Assembly: GCA_903834475.1 (NCBI GenBank)
Contig: CAILJH010000063.1
Coordinates: 1-46,497 of the forward strand
DNA: 46,497 nucleotides
Reading direction: 5' to 3'
From: an uncultured Prolixibacteraceae bacterium
GTDB lineage: Bacteria > Bacteroidota > Bacteroidia > Bacteroidales > Prolixibacteraceae
Below are positions 16,545 through 25,307 of this stretch, piece after piece (the first letter of the stretch is position 1; every line of letters begins with the position of its first letter). A program made the position numbers and the translations under genes. The notes beneath the pieces were generated by a model. That model ran no database searches. It saw only the letters and a program-made list of their open reading frames with translations, and was not told where the DNA came from.

Positions 16545-18107
16545 TTATTCCTGCAACTGCCAGATTGTGTCCAGAATCGTTCCGTCAACCCATTTGACCA
16601 CAGCAACAGGTTCTTTGGTGAAAGCCGGAAGTGCAGGTTTACCGCAGATTTTTTCAGCCAGGTCTTTCAATTCAGTGATGGAAACAATTGGTAATCCTGA
16701 ATTTTTGGTCAACTCGATTAAATCTTTCCGGAGCGGATTGATTGCAATTCCCCTTTCGGTGACTACCACATCAATCAATTCGCCCGGGCCACAGATCGTT
16801 GTTACTTCATCACGTATGACCGGAATGCGGTCGCGAAACAATGGCACGGTCAGGATTACGGTTTTTGAAAAAAGGCAATTCTGCCATCCGCCAATTCCAT
16901 GTAAAAGAACTCCATCAGAATGGGTGACTACATTTGCGTTGAAATTGGTATCAATTTCGGTTGCACCCAAAATAACCACATCAACCAGACTGGCGAAATT
17001 GCCCTTCCCGTGATAGTTGTAGCTTGTGAACGGACTTGTCCACACATGATTCGGATTTTCCCGCATGGATCGGACACCATCCAAATCGAAGGTTTGACCG
17101 TCGAGAATGTATTCCACCAAACCTTCTTCCAGCATTGAAACTAAGTATTTATTGCTTCCACCACGGGCAAAGCGTGCTTTGATTCCGCGTTTGATCATGA
17201 TTTCGCGGAAGTATTCGGCAACAGCCAATGAAATTCCACCTGCTCCGCTTTGAAACGAAAAGCCATCCTTGATAATTCCTGTCACCTCACAGAATCTGGC
17301 GGTAAGCTCAGCCAGAAATAGCCGATCGGGACTTTTAGTAATTTCGGTTGTTCCGGAAACAATTTTCTCCGGAATGCCAACCTGATCGACCTGAACCACC
17401 AGATCAACATGATTGCCCTGGATTTGCCACGGAATGCATGGAAATGCTACCAAATGATCGGTAACCACGATCACCTGATCTGCATATTCCGAATCAACCA
17501 GCGCGAAACCCAGTGAACCGCAGGCCGCAGGCCCGTCAACACCATTGGCATTTCCAAAAAAATCGGCTGTTGGTGCTGCAATGACTGCAATGTCGATATG
17601 AACTTCGCCATCCTGAACGGCCTGATACCGGCCGCCATGCGAACGAAGAACTCCCATGCCAGCCATTTTGCCTTCTGAGGTAAAACTCCCCAAAGAGCCA
17701 TTCATGCTACCTTCGATGTGATGGATGGTGCCATTTTCCAGGTATTTTATCAAACAGGCATTGCACTCGAAAGAAGCTGATGGAAACCATACAAGGTTCT
17801 TGATGCCCAATTCTGCAGCAATATCAAATATTTGATTGGAAATTACGTCGCCATTCCTGAAATGATGATGGGTAGAAATCGTCATACCATCTTTCAAGCC
17901 GGCTTTCAGGAGTGCTTCTTTGAGAGAACCAACCAGTTTATTTCCGTCGGAAGGGAAATTGCTGCAGGATGAAATTTCCGGTGCATACTTTCTTCCTTCC
18001 GGAATATGTTTCCCAACTCCCTGAAATGGAATTTGAGGTTTCCCATTCACTTCGGTTGGAACCATCCGGCCGATGGAATTGATGATTAATTTATCGTATT
18101 TTTTCAT
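16545..18107 (-). CDS. citF: Citrate lyase alpha subunit (citrate:acetyl-ACP transferase)
   Basis: A 520-residue protein, full length for CitF. It exchanges the acetyl group on the lyase acyl carrier protein for citrate, forming citryl-ACP. Recognisable stretches include SINSIGRMVPTEVNG-like residues at the N-terminus, TISTHHHFRNGDVI, SFQSGAGGISLAVAEYF and FARGGSNKYLVSMLEEGLVE, with HSDGVLLHGIGGWQNC near the C-terminus. It lies 144 bases downstream of the citDE fusion and upstream of the citrate transporter, all leftward. No citC, citX or citG, which make and attach the prosthetic group and acetylate it, is present in the window. Confidence 0.93.
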   Translation of the reverse strand: MKKYDKLIINSIGRMVPTEVNGKPQIPFQGVGKHIPEGRKYAPEISSCSNFPSDGNKLVGSLKEALLKAGLKDGMTISTHHHFRNGDVISNQIFDIAAELGIKNLVWFPSASFECNACLIKYLENGTIHHIEGSMNGSLGSFTSEGKMAGMGVLRSHGGRYQAVQDGEVHIDIAVIAAPTADFFGNANGVDGPAACGSLGFALVDSEYADQVIVVTDHLVAFPCIPWQIQGNHVDLVVQVDQVGIPEKIVSGTTEITKSPDRLFLAELTARFCEVTGIIKDGFSFQSGAGGISLAVAEYFREIMIKRGIKARFARGGSNKYLVSMLEEGLVEYILDGQTFDLDGVRSMRENPNHVWTSPFTSYNYHGKGNFASLVDVVILGATEIDTNFNANVVTHSDGVLLHGIGGWQNCLFSKTVILTVPLFRDRIPVIRDEVTTICGPGELIDVVVTERGIAINPLRKDLIELTKNSGLPIVSITELKDLAEKICGKPALPAFTKEPVAVVKWVDGTILDTIWQLQE

Positions 18108-18251
18108 GGATTTATATTTTTACCACATAGGACAGATAGAAAACTAATTTTCTTTTTTATTTGGTATTGTTTAATTTCAAAATACACATTATCAGCACAA
18201 TAATTAATTTGTATTTCAACACTATATGTCATATGAGGTTACAGAATCTGC

Positions 18252-19472
18252 TTATTTTTTGATGTTTTCCGCCCAATTTGCATCCAATTTCCCCATGGAA
18301 ACTGCCATCTCGATGGTTCGAAGCGCTCTTTTCACTACCGGAGCATCGATCATTTTGTTTCCAAGCGAAACGACTCCAATACCTTTTTCGCTGGCTTCAA
18401 TAAATGCCTGAACAATTTTACGTGCATTTTCAATCTCTTTCTCATCAGGAGCGAAATTGTCGTGTATAACTTTGATCTGGCGGGGATGTATGCAGCCCAT
18501 TCCGTCAAATCCGAGAGCTTTTGAGCGAAGGACATTTTCTTTCAGGGCATCCATATCGCTGGTATCGGAGAACACGGAATCGATGGCCTGAATTCCTGCC
18601 GCTTTGCAGGCATTGACTAACTGACCACGTGCGAAAAACGATTCAGTCCCTTCTGCCGTTCGCTGTGTGCCAATATCTGCAGTATAATCTTCGAGTCCGA
18701 TGACCATTGCCACCACATTCTCAGCAGCCTGTGCAATTTCAAGTGCTTTCATAACTCCCATGGCGCTTTCGATAATCGGCATCAGCCAAACCGGATTATT
18801 TAAACCGGCCTTTTCCTGAATTGTGGAAATCCGCTGGTTTACCTGTTGAATCTGCCTTGCACTTTCGCACTTGGGAACCAGAATGAGGTTTACATGATGA
18901 GGAATGAGATAATCAAGATCATCCAATCCGGTAGGAATCTGGTTGATTCGAACCATGCGTTCGGCTCCCATGAAGTTAATACTTCGTAAAGCATTACGAA
19001 CGATAAACCGGGCTTCCGGTTTTTTGGACACACCAACGGCATCTTCCAGATCAAGAATAATTCCATTTGGAGCATGAATTCCGGCATTCAGCATCAAAGC
19101 TGGTGTATTTCCCGGAAGATAAAGGCGCGAAATCCGGCGCTGGTCGCGCGTGCTGGAAGACAAATTTTCAGGAAGCATTTCCGGAAGAAATTCTTTATCG
19201 GTATCAATCAATTGCTTTACAGCGGCTTCAATACGGGCAGTCATCACAAACGGAAGTGCGCCTTTGTCTTCGACTTTCAGGATAGCATTTTCGATCCCGA
19301 AGAATTGAAGGACATCCGAGCAAAGCGACAAAATGGTTTGGCCATACAGTGCTTTTACTTTGCTGCTCAGGTCAATCTGTATTCCACCGAACGGGGTCAA
19401 TTCCAGAGAAACGAAACAATCGGAGCGATCTTTTTCTCCATTGTTTCCTGCAGTAGCTATTCTATTATTCAT
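18252..19472 (-). CDS. citE: Citrate lyase acyl carrier protein-beta subunit fusion (CitD-CitE)
   Basis: A 406-residue two-domain protein. Residues ~7-95 match CitD: AGNNGEKDRSDCFVSLEL, with Ser17 as the likely attachment site of the phosphoribosyl-dephospho-CoA arm, and VEDKGALPFVMTARIEAAV. Residues ~110-395 are a CitE-type TIM barrel (RLYLPGNTPALMLNAG, GIILDLEDAVGVSKK, VAMVIGLEDYTADIG, GCIHPRQIKVIH), which cleaves citryl-ACP to oxaloacetate and acetyl-ACP. In most known operons CitD and CitE are separate. No frameshift is needed, so the fusion is real in this sequence. It lies 26 bases downstream of a GH106-like gene and is followed by citF. Confidence 0.88.
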   Translation of the reverse strand: MNNRIATAGNNGEKDRSDCFVSLELTPFGGIQIDLSSKVKALYGQTILSLCSDVLQFFGIENAILKVEDKGALPFVMTARIEAAVKQLIDTDKEFLPEMLPENLSSSTRDQRRISRLYLPGNTPALMLNAGIHAPNGIILDLEDAVGVSKKPEARFIVRNALRSINFMGAERMVRINQIPTGLDDLDYLIPHHVNLILVPKCESARQIQQVNQRISTIQEKAGLNNPVWLMPIIESAMGVMKALEIAQAAENVVAMVIGLEDYTADIGTQRTAEGTESFFARGQLVNACKAAGIQAIDSVFSDTSDMDALKENVLRSKALGFDGMGCIHPRQIKVIHDNFAPDEKEIENARKIVQAFIEASEKGIGVVSLGNKMIDAPVVKRALRTIEMAVSMGKLDANWAENIKK

Positions 19473-19498
19473 ACTTCTCGCGTTTTTGAATGGATCAA

Positions 19499-21457
19499 TT
19501 ATTCCTGAACCGGGATTTTTGGTGTAAAGCGGATGTCTTCAAATTTAACCTCACCTTTTTCATTTATTGAAAGCATGACCGACTGGTAAGGTTCAAATTT
19601 TAACTGAACCGGAACACTTTTTCCTTTATAGTTCAGGATGATATTCCGGATAATGCTTGATTCCTGAAGCGATTGTCCATAAACCACCGGGTATTTAAGT
19701 TTTTCTGTCAGCGGATTGGCAAAAAAGAGGGTTGCAGATTTTCCATCGCTGCGACACCAGAATGCCGGAATATTCTCACCACTTACCAGTGGTGGTTTTT
19801 GTGAAAGTTTGTGCAAATCACTGCTGACATTTGGTAAAGTTTTCAGTTTCGTAAGCAGTTTGTCAAAATCAGTGCTTTTCAGGTAACCGCTTTGATTGGG
19901 GCTTTGTTTCAGACAAACCGGAAGTCCCTGTTCTGCTATATTTAATAGAGTTTTTAAAGTTGCAATATCCAGACTCTTGGCGTCGACATAAAGCATTCTG
20001 AATGACAAATCATGGATCAGCAAAGTTTTATTTTTGAAAACAGCCTTGCTCAAAAAGTCGTTATTAATCCACAAAGGATGATATCCAGCCAGTTCGGAAT
20101 TGAAATGTTCGTAACGCATTTCATAAGCTCCCCACGACCACGGAAGCTGCAGTTCTTTTGGATATTCGCCGGCGATCCACGAATCCTCGAGCGGCAAATA
20201 AACTGCAATGTCAGAATATGTTTTTCCCTGCCTCATTTTTTCAGAAACACGGGTCATGTAATTATTAAATGTTGGCAGTTCTTCGGTGAGACTTCCTTTT
20301 TTGCCCACATGAACACTTGCATAAAAATAAATGGTGTCGATCCCGGCGGGATTGTAAGGCATTCCGTGCCAGAAAATCTGGTTTACCCCATTGGCGAAAA
20401 GCGCATCACAAACCAGCTTCAGGTCAGCAGTTTGTTCTTTCCGGATATTTTTTGCAGGCCAGCCATACAGGCAGGTAAAGGTTTCAGATGAAACAATATT
20501 TTTTCCGGAGAGGGCAGCAGCCGAAGCAACGATTTTCGAAAAATTGGGTTCGTACAACATCGCTTCAGTTTCGGGAACATCGACTGATGCATAGGCAGTA
20601 ATCAGGTCAGTAGGCGAACCGGAGCATTGAACCCGGCTGATTGCACCCAGCTGATGTGCTTTTTCAGTAAAAGGAATATAAAATTCATCGGTTACCATCT
20701 TCGAAACCAATTTCATGTAATCGTAGCGTGGACCGGAGTTTTTAGCTGAATAAATGCTGTCCATAAATGGCCGGATGTCGTATCTAAATTGTTTCTGAAA
20801 GATGGAATCAAAACCTTTGGTCCAAAGCCATTTGGTTTCAACTTCCCACGAATCACAAAAAATGGCAGACTTTGATCCTTTCAAAGCTGGTGCGAGGGCA
20901 TTTCCAATGACTGAAGCGTATCGTTCAAAAGCAGATTTATCCATGTGATTGAGCACATTTCCAGTGTCAGGCATGGTCCATGAGCGGGTCAGGTATTGTT
21001 TGAATTTTGGGTCACCCCAGATAAGTGTGCGATCGGCATCATTCACGAAAGTGCCGCCAAACGGCCATAAAGTTCCAAAGGTGAAATCACAGCCCAAACC
21101 GATTCGATCGGCATATTTTTTTGCATACTGCACTTCATCCTGCCATTCCTGTCCAAGCCAGGGCAGCCGAACTGCCTTTGGATTGCGGTCTACGGGATAA
21201 ATAAATGCAATCTCGACACCTCCAAAATTGTTTTTCTTCAGCCAATCGAGCTGATCTTTAATGTCTTCATTTTTAATCACGGAAGCAAACCACCACCAAC
21301 GGGTGTAAGGTTTACAGCTATGGTAAGAATCAAGGTCATTCTTTGTTGATGAATTGTCAGACAATATGTTACTGGTATCCGGATAACAGGTTTTCAGGGC
21401 AAAGCCTGATAGGCAGATGCTTAAAAACGGGATAAACAGGATTGTCTTAAAGTTCAT
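19499..21457 (-). CDS. Secreted GH106-like glycoside hydrolase
   Basis: A 652-residue exported protein; the N-terminal hydrophobic stretch (TILFIPFLSICLSGFA) is a signal peptide. The catalytic region starts TRWWWFASVIKNEDIKDQL and continues NNFGGVEIAFIYP, the usual opening of GH106-like (alpha-L-rhamnosidase-related) enzymes. FCDSWEVETKW and IVSSETFTCLYGW hold glutamates in positions expected for catalysis. It is much shorter than typical GH106 proteins (usually above 900 residues) and lacks their C-terminal beta-sandwich modules, so substrate specificity should not be assumed. A terminator and a promoter-like box separate it from the upstream operon, and citDE follows after 26 bases. Confidence 0.75.
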   Translation of the reverse strand: MNFKTILFIPFLSICLSGFALKTCYPDTSNILSDNSSTKNDLDSYHSCKPYTRWWWFASVIKNEDIKDQLDWLKKNNFGGVEIAFIYPVDRNPKAVRLPWLGQEWQDEVQYAKKYADRIGLGCDFTFGTLWPFGGTFVNDADRTLIWGDPKFKQYLTRSWTMPDTGNVLNHMDKSAFERYASVIGNALAPALKGSKSAIFCDSWEVETKWLWTKGFDSIFQKQFRYDIRPFMDSIYSAKNSGPRYDYMKLVSKMVTDEFYIPFTEKAHQLGAISRVQCSGSPTDLITAYASVDVPETEAMLYEPNFSKIVASAAALSGKNIVSSETFTCLYGWPAKNIRKEQTADLKLVCDALFANGVNQIFWHGMPYNPAGIDTIYFYASVHVGKKGSLTEELPTFNNYMTRVSEKMRQGKTYSDIAVYLPLEDSWIAGEYPKELQLPWSWGAYEMRYEHFNSELAGYHPLWINNDFLSKAVFKNKTLLIHDLSFRMLYVDAKSLDIATLKTLLNIAEQGLPVCLKQSPNQSGYLKSTDFDKLLTKLKTLPNVSSDLHKLSQKPPLVSGENIPAFWCRSDGKSATLFFANPLTEKLKYPVVYGQSLQESSIIRNIILNYKGKSVPVQLKFEPYQSVMLSINEKGEVKFEDIRFTPKIPVQE

Positions 21458-21483
21458 TGGTGAAGTTTAGTAATGTATAATAA

Positions 21484-21516
21484 CAAATGTAGAAATATAA
21501 TTGGTCATGCCTCCAA
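21484..21516 (-). promoter_or_regulatory. Candidate promoter of the GH106-like/citrate lyase unit
   Basis: On the minus strand TACATTTG (21491 to 21484) matches the Bacteroidota -7 consensus TAnnTTTG. A TTG about 22 bases upstream is near the expected -33 position. Transcription would start about 20 bases before the ATG at 21457, just downstream of the terminator at 21554-21589. Confidence 0.5.
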
Positions 21517-21553
21517 TACAATCTAAAAAGTATATCTGCAAGTGTTTCAGAAA

Positions 21554-21589
21554 AAAGAAGTTAACCGACAGATGTCAGTTAACTTCTTT
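21554..21589 (-). terminator. Intrinsic terminator of the ribose-type operon
   Basis: The stem AAAGAAGTTAAC/GTTAACTTCTTT extends inward by GACA/TGTC. On the minus strand it is followed by a run of six Ts. It sits about 30 bases after the stop of the lipoprotein gene and marks the end of the long leftward operon. Confidence 0.8.
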
Positions 21590-21620
21590 GTGAAAAGTTC
21601 AAATGCCTGTAGCTTGTTTA

Positions 21621-22664
21621 TTAGTCAGCATAAGTGTAACTCCAGGTTTCGGTTGAGCCGTCAGTAAGTGATTTTACAATTTTTGTCGGACGGTTCTTTG
21701 AATCAAATGTGTAGCCTGAGCCTAAAGTGGATCTTGATTTAGAAATTGGAGTTGATCTCGGATCCCAGTATTCAAAATAATCAACCAGTTTGGTGCTTGG
21801 TTTTCCATAAAAACCACCGACCGGTTTCCAGTCAGAATCAATTGCATTGGCCTGATGAATACCATTTACATTATCACCTGAAGTGTAGGTAAACTCTTTG
21901 ATTTTCTTGGCAGTAGTACCAGCATCATCGTAGGTGGTAATTTTAGTGATATTGCCATTGGTAATGGTCATTTCGTTATGTATAACCTTTGAACCACTCC
22001 ATGTTTCATAAGTCTTTGAAAGGAAACCATCGGCATTATATTCATATTCATCGCCAGAATCATAATCTTTAGTGACTTGTCCTTTTGCATTGAAATCATA
22101 TTTTCTCCATGCAGCACCGTCTTTTTTGAGGTTAAGTGCTCCTGAAGTAGAATAATCATAAGTTACCGTTTTATCTACAGAACCTTCCCAATAATCAACA
22201 AACTGGGTCACTGCATTTGTTGTGGCATTGAAAGAAAAATCCCATTTTTCTGTACCACCAGCCCAATCAGCATAAAATGAAACTGACTTTAGTTGTGAGC
22301 CGGTAGAAAAAGTAATATCCTCGCCATATCCGGTTCCATCAGCACTGGTAGCATAAGCGCGAATGTGGTATGTCGTTCCAGAAGTCAACCCGGTAATAGT
22401 GGTTGTAAAAGAGCCAGTTAATGGCCCGTCGGAAGTTTTTTGATCAAGAATAGTTGGATTTGCAGTTTTGCTTAAGCAAATACCACTGACTGTTATTGCC
22501 GAACTTCCGGCAGAAGTAATCGTTCCACCCGAAATTGCTGAAGTAGGTGAAATCGAGGAGACTACAGTTGTAGTGATAACGGGTAAAGTTGCACTATCCT
22601 TTTTACAGGAGAACGGAATGGCCAACACAGCTGCCAAAGCCAATAAAAGAAATTGTTTTTTCAT
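21621..22664 (-). CDS. Exported lipoprotein with FN3-like domain and YD-like repeats
   Basis: A 347-residue protein with a lipobox ending AIPFSCKKD, so Cys20 should be lipidated. Residues ~30-125 look like a fibronectin type III-like beta domain of the kind seen in Bacteroidota lipoproteins (GLTSGTTYHIRAYATSADGTGYG). The C-terminal 200 residues contain loose YD/RHS-like strands (YDYSTSGALNLKKD, YDFNAKGQVTKDYD, YEYNADGFLSKTYE, YTFDSKNRPTKIVK), similar to DUF4595-type surface proteins. It is the last gene before the operon terminator, 51 bases after the transporter. A surface glycan- or protein-binding role is possible but unproven. Confidence 0.75.
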   Translation of the reverse strand: MKKQFLLLALAAVLAIPFSCKKDSATLPVITTTVVSSISPTSAISGGTITSAGSSAITVSGICLSKTANPTILDQKTSDGPLTGSFTTTITGLTSGTTYHIRAYATSADGTGYGEDITFSTGSQLKSVSFYADWAGGTEKWDFSFNATTNAVTQFVDYWEGSVDKTVTYDYSTSGALNLKKDGAAWRKYDFNAKGQVTKDYDSGDEYEYNADGFLSKTYETWSGSKVIHNEMTITNGNITKITTYDDAGTTAKKIKEFTYTSGDNVNGIHQANAIDSDWKPVGGFYGKPSTKLVDYFEYWDPRSTPISKSRSTLGSGYTFDSKNRPTKIVKSLTDGSTETWSYTYAD

Positions 22665-22715
22665 TTTGTACAGTTTTAGAGTTAATAAAAATATAAGAAA
22701 TTAGAAATATAATGA

Positions 22716-23714
22716 TCAGTTTCCAGCCACAATAATCATGGCCAGACCTATTGCAAACAGTATAAACATGAGTGTAAGCAAGGTGTTTACGCCTTTGGGA
22801 GGGTTTTTAAACTCTTTCCAGATAAACACGCCCCAAAGCGCAGCAATCAAGGTAGCTCCCTGCCCCAGGCCGTAAGAAATGGCAAACCCGGCTTTTCCTG
22901 CAGCAATAATGCTGAGCGACATTCCTAAACACCAGATCATTCCGCCTAATATTCCGGTAAGATGTTCCTTCATTCCACCTTTAAAATAGTCAGCAAAGGA
23001 AATAGGTGAACCTTCAAATGGTTTTTTCATCAAGATGGTGTTAAACACGAAGTTGCTAATGAGTATTCCAATCGAAAAAATGAAAACTGCAACGTATGGG
23101 GTCAACATTCCGGCTTCAGGACTTTCCATGCTTTTTGCCATCGAACCGGCTACGAAGCGGTAAAACATGGCCATCAGAACACCGCCGACAATGGAGATTA
23201 TGATCCCTTTTGCAGGAACCTTTTTAGCCTGAGCGGCTTTCTTGCCATAAGCCAAAGCATCAATTACGATGGCCAGACCAACCAATGCGACGCCCCCAAA
23301 TAACCAAACCGGGTTTCCCTGAGGCATCCCAATATAGTTGATAATCACGCCAAGTACCAGTGCGATACCAATACCTACCGGAAAAGCGACAGACATTCCT
23401 GCAATTGAAATAGCTGCAACAATGAGGATGTTAGCCAGGTTGAAAATGATACCACCTGCGAGTGCACTAATGATACTGGCTGATTCAGCCTGCTTGAGAT
23501 TTTCAAAGAAACCCATTCCCTGGCTTCCGCTACTTCCGAAGGTAAATCCAAGAATCAACGAAAACAAGAGGATTCCCAGCACATAATCCCAATAGAAGAG
23601 TTCGAAACGCCAGCTTTTAGCGGCAATTTTCTGTGTGTTTGCCCACGATCCCCAGCAAAGCATGGTGATGAAGCAAAGAATAACTGCCAGTGTGTAACTT
23701 CCTACAATAAACAT
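22716..23714 (-). CDS. GRP/RhaT-type sugar transporter (DMT superfamily)
   Basis: A 332-residue inner-membrane protein with about ten hydrophobic helices and the DMT-type opening FITMLCWGSWANTQKIA; the second half starts KGIIISIVGGVLMAMFYRF. The pattern fits the glucose/ribose porter (GRP) and L-rhamnose:H+ symporter (RhaT) group. Its place behind secreted glycohydrolases and esterases, in an operon that also encodes ribokinase, makes ribose or a riboside the most likely substrate. Rhamnose cannot be excluded because a GH106-like gene is nearby, but that gene is in a separate transcription unit and no rhamnose catabolic gene is present. Confidence 0.82.
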   Translation of the reverse strand: MFIVGSYTLAVILCFITMLCWGSWANTQKIAAKSWRFELFYWDYVLGILLFSLILGFTFGSSGSQGMGFFENLKQAESASIISALAGGIIFNLANILIVAAISIAGMSVAFPVGIGIALVLGVIINYIGMPQGNPVWLFGGVALVGLAIVIDALAYGKKAAQAKKVPAKGIIISIVGGVLMAMFYRFVAGSMAKSMESPEAGMLTPYVAVFIFSIGILISNFVFNTILMKKPFEGSPISFADYFKGGMKEHLTGILGGMIWCLGMSLSIIAAGKAGFAISYGLGQGATLIAALWGVFIWKEFKNPPKGVNTLLTLMFILFAIGLAMIIVAGN

Positions 23715-23746
23715 AGTTTCAAGTTTTAGTTAATATTAATCAAGAG

Positions 23747-25306
23747 TTACTGATGAAATTTATTCGATATTAAAATACTGATTTCAGGGAATCCGGTCAA
23801 TAACCAGTCAAATCCCCCAACACCTTCCTGTACCCGGTATTCATGCCGGATGTCTTTGTCGCGCAGAAGCATATGAGCATAGCCATTGCCTTCATAAAAC
23901 TTGCCTTTGTCCGGGGCAAGGATATATATTGACGTATGCTCAAGTGCTTTTGATTTCATTTCTGAAATCAGGTTTGAAATGGAGTCTTTTGACAGAAATC
24001 CATCGGCAAGAATGCACGAACTAAATTGCTCCTGAGTTGCTGCTGTGGTAAAGGTTTTCAATGCTTCCTCCTGAAATCCGAATAGGGATCGGAAACGATA
24101 ACCGGGACGAATCCTTAATTTTTGTTCGATTTCCGGAAGTGATGTTTTAGGCTGATCTAAAGCACATTCCGGAAGAAATACCAGCAACATCGGACATATT
24201 TCGTTGTTTTCAATTTTCTGGTTTACCAATCCGGCAAGAGAAATCCGTTGGGATTCCGTGAAATTTCCGGCCATGTAAATGACCGGATAGAGGCGGTTGT
24301 TTGACTTGTATTCTGCGGGAACAAATGCGTAAACTAGGTCATTTCCGACGGTCATTTTTAATAGCTGTTTTTCGGATAACATACCGAATGTATCTGTCAT
24401 CTGAAGATCGCCACGATAAGGTTTGCCTTCAAATGCATCGCTGATAAACCGCAGGCTGTTTGGCAAGGCAGATCGCCAGAATGAAAACTCGTGGCCTCCG
24501 TTCTGAACCCGGAATTCATGCGGAAAATGTTTGTCACTTAGTAAAATATGAAGCTCTTCGTTGCTTCGGCAAAGTGTTTGTTCGTCGTCGCCATTGGCGA
24601 TGTAGATTTTAAGCTTGCTCAGTTTTGACAAATCAGGTTGAGCTAAAATATGGAAGGGGTTGTTCAGTTTGTAGTAGTCGGTTATCCGGCCGTTTCCAAG
24701 GATTCCAATGCCTCCGAAAATTCGTCCCCATTGTTGGTTCCATTCCGAAGAATCCTCTTTCATATACTGTTCGTCAGTCCGAATCGAAATACTCATTGGT
24801 ACGCAGGTGCCGATAACTTCCGGATTTTTCAACGGAAGGATCAATGCACCATATCCGCCCATCGAATAACCCATTGTTGCCCGGTGCCTTCCATCAGCAA
24901 TTGTCCGGTATTGAGCATCAATCAGGGGAATTAATTCCTGAATAAACATATCCTCATACCTGAATTTGCCGGCAAAATCGTTCACGTAATACGTCCGGAA
25001 ACCTTGTGGCATCACATAAATCATAGGAACAATCGCCTTTTCCAGAACTGCCTTGTCGGAAATCTGACTGATTTGTCCATATTCGAGCCAGGCAGTTTCG
25101 TCGTCGCCCAAACCATGAAGCAGGTAAACCACCGGATAGCTGTGCTTTCCGGAGAAATAATCTTCCGGAAGACAAACCGAATATTTCACTTCCTGCCCCA
25201 GTATCTTGCTGAAAAAACTCAGGCTTTCCCTGATGCGAAGATCCTGTGCCATCAAGGTATTCAGGAGCATCAGAAAAACGAAATATGTAGTCAGAAGCTT
25301 TTTCAT
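23747..25306 (-). CDS. Secreted double-domain esterase (esterase D/CE1-like), second domain degenerate
   Basis: A 519-residue exported protein with a signal peptide cut near LMA/QD (residue 20). Residues ~28-290 form an alpha/beta hydrolase of the esterase D/feruloyl esterase type: VYLLHGLGDDETAW (oxyanion region), nucleophile Ser148 in GYSMGGYGA, acid in IANGDDEQTL, histidine in VQNGGHEFSFW. Residues ~310-519 repeat the fold (YPVIYMAG, then RHEYRVQEGVGGFDWL), but the GxSxG nucleophile is missing (SLFGFQEEAL in its place). The second half is probably non-catalytic. The start lies one base after the stop of the related esterase upstream, so both are co-transcribed. The acyl substrate is unknown. 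Confidence 0.85.
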   Translation of the reverse strand: MKKLLTTYFVFLMLLNTLMAQDLRIRESLSFFSKILGQEVKYSVCLPEDYFSGKHSYPVVYLLHGLGDDETAWLEYGQISQISDKAVLEKAIVPMIYVMPQGFRTYYVNDFAGKFRYEDMFIQELIPLIDAQYRTIADGRHRATMGYSMGGYGALILPLKNPEVIGTCVPMSISIRTDEQYMKEDSSEWNQQWGRIFGGIGILGNGRITDYYKLNNPFHILAQPDLSKLSKLKIYIANGDDEQTLCRSNEELHILLSDKHFPHEFRVQNGGHEFSFWRSALPNSLRFISDAFEGKPYRGDLQMTDTFGMLSEKQLLKMTVGNDLVYAFVPAEYKSNNRLYPVIYMAGNFTESQRISLAGLVNQKIENNEICPMLLVFLPECALDQPKTSLPEIEQKLRIRPGYRFRSLFGFQEEALKTFTTAATQEQFSSCILADGFLSKDSISNLISEMKSKALEHTSIYILAPDKGKFYEGNGYAHMLLRDKDIRHEYRVQEGVGGFDWLLTGFPEISILISNKFHQ

Positions 25307-25307
25307 G

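Noticed and set aside
16409..17013. Rightward short open frames between the citrate transporter and citF and over the end of citF
   Set aside because: They are built on hairpin repeats and the antisense strand of citF, with no recognisable product.
22716..23714. Assignment of the transporter as a rhamnose symporter paired with the GH106-like enzyme
   Set aside because: The transporter is in the ribokinase operon, ended by a terminator before the GH106-like gene, and no rhamnose isomerase, kinase or aldolase is present.
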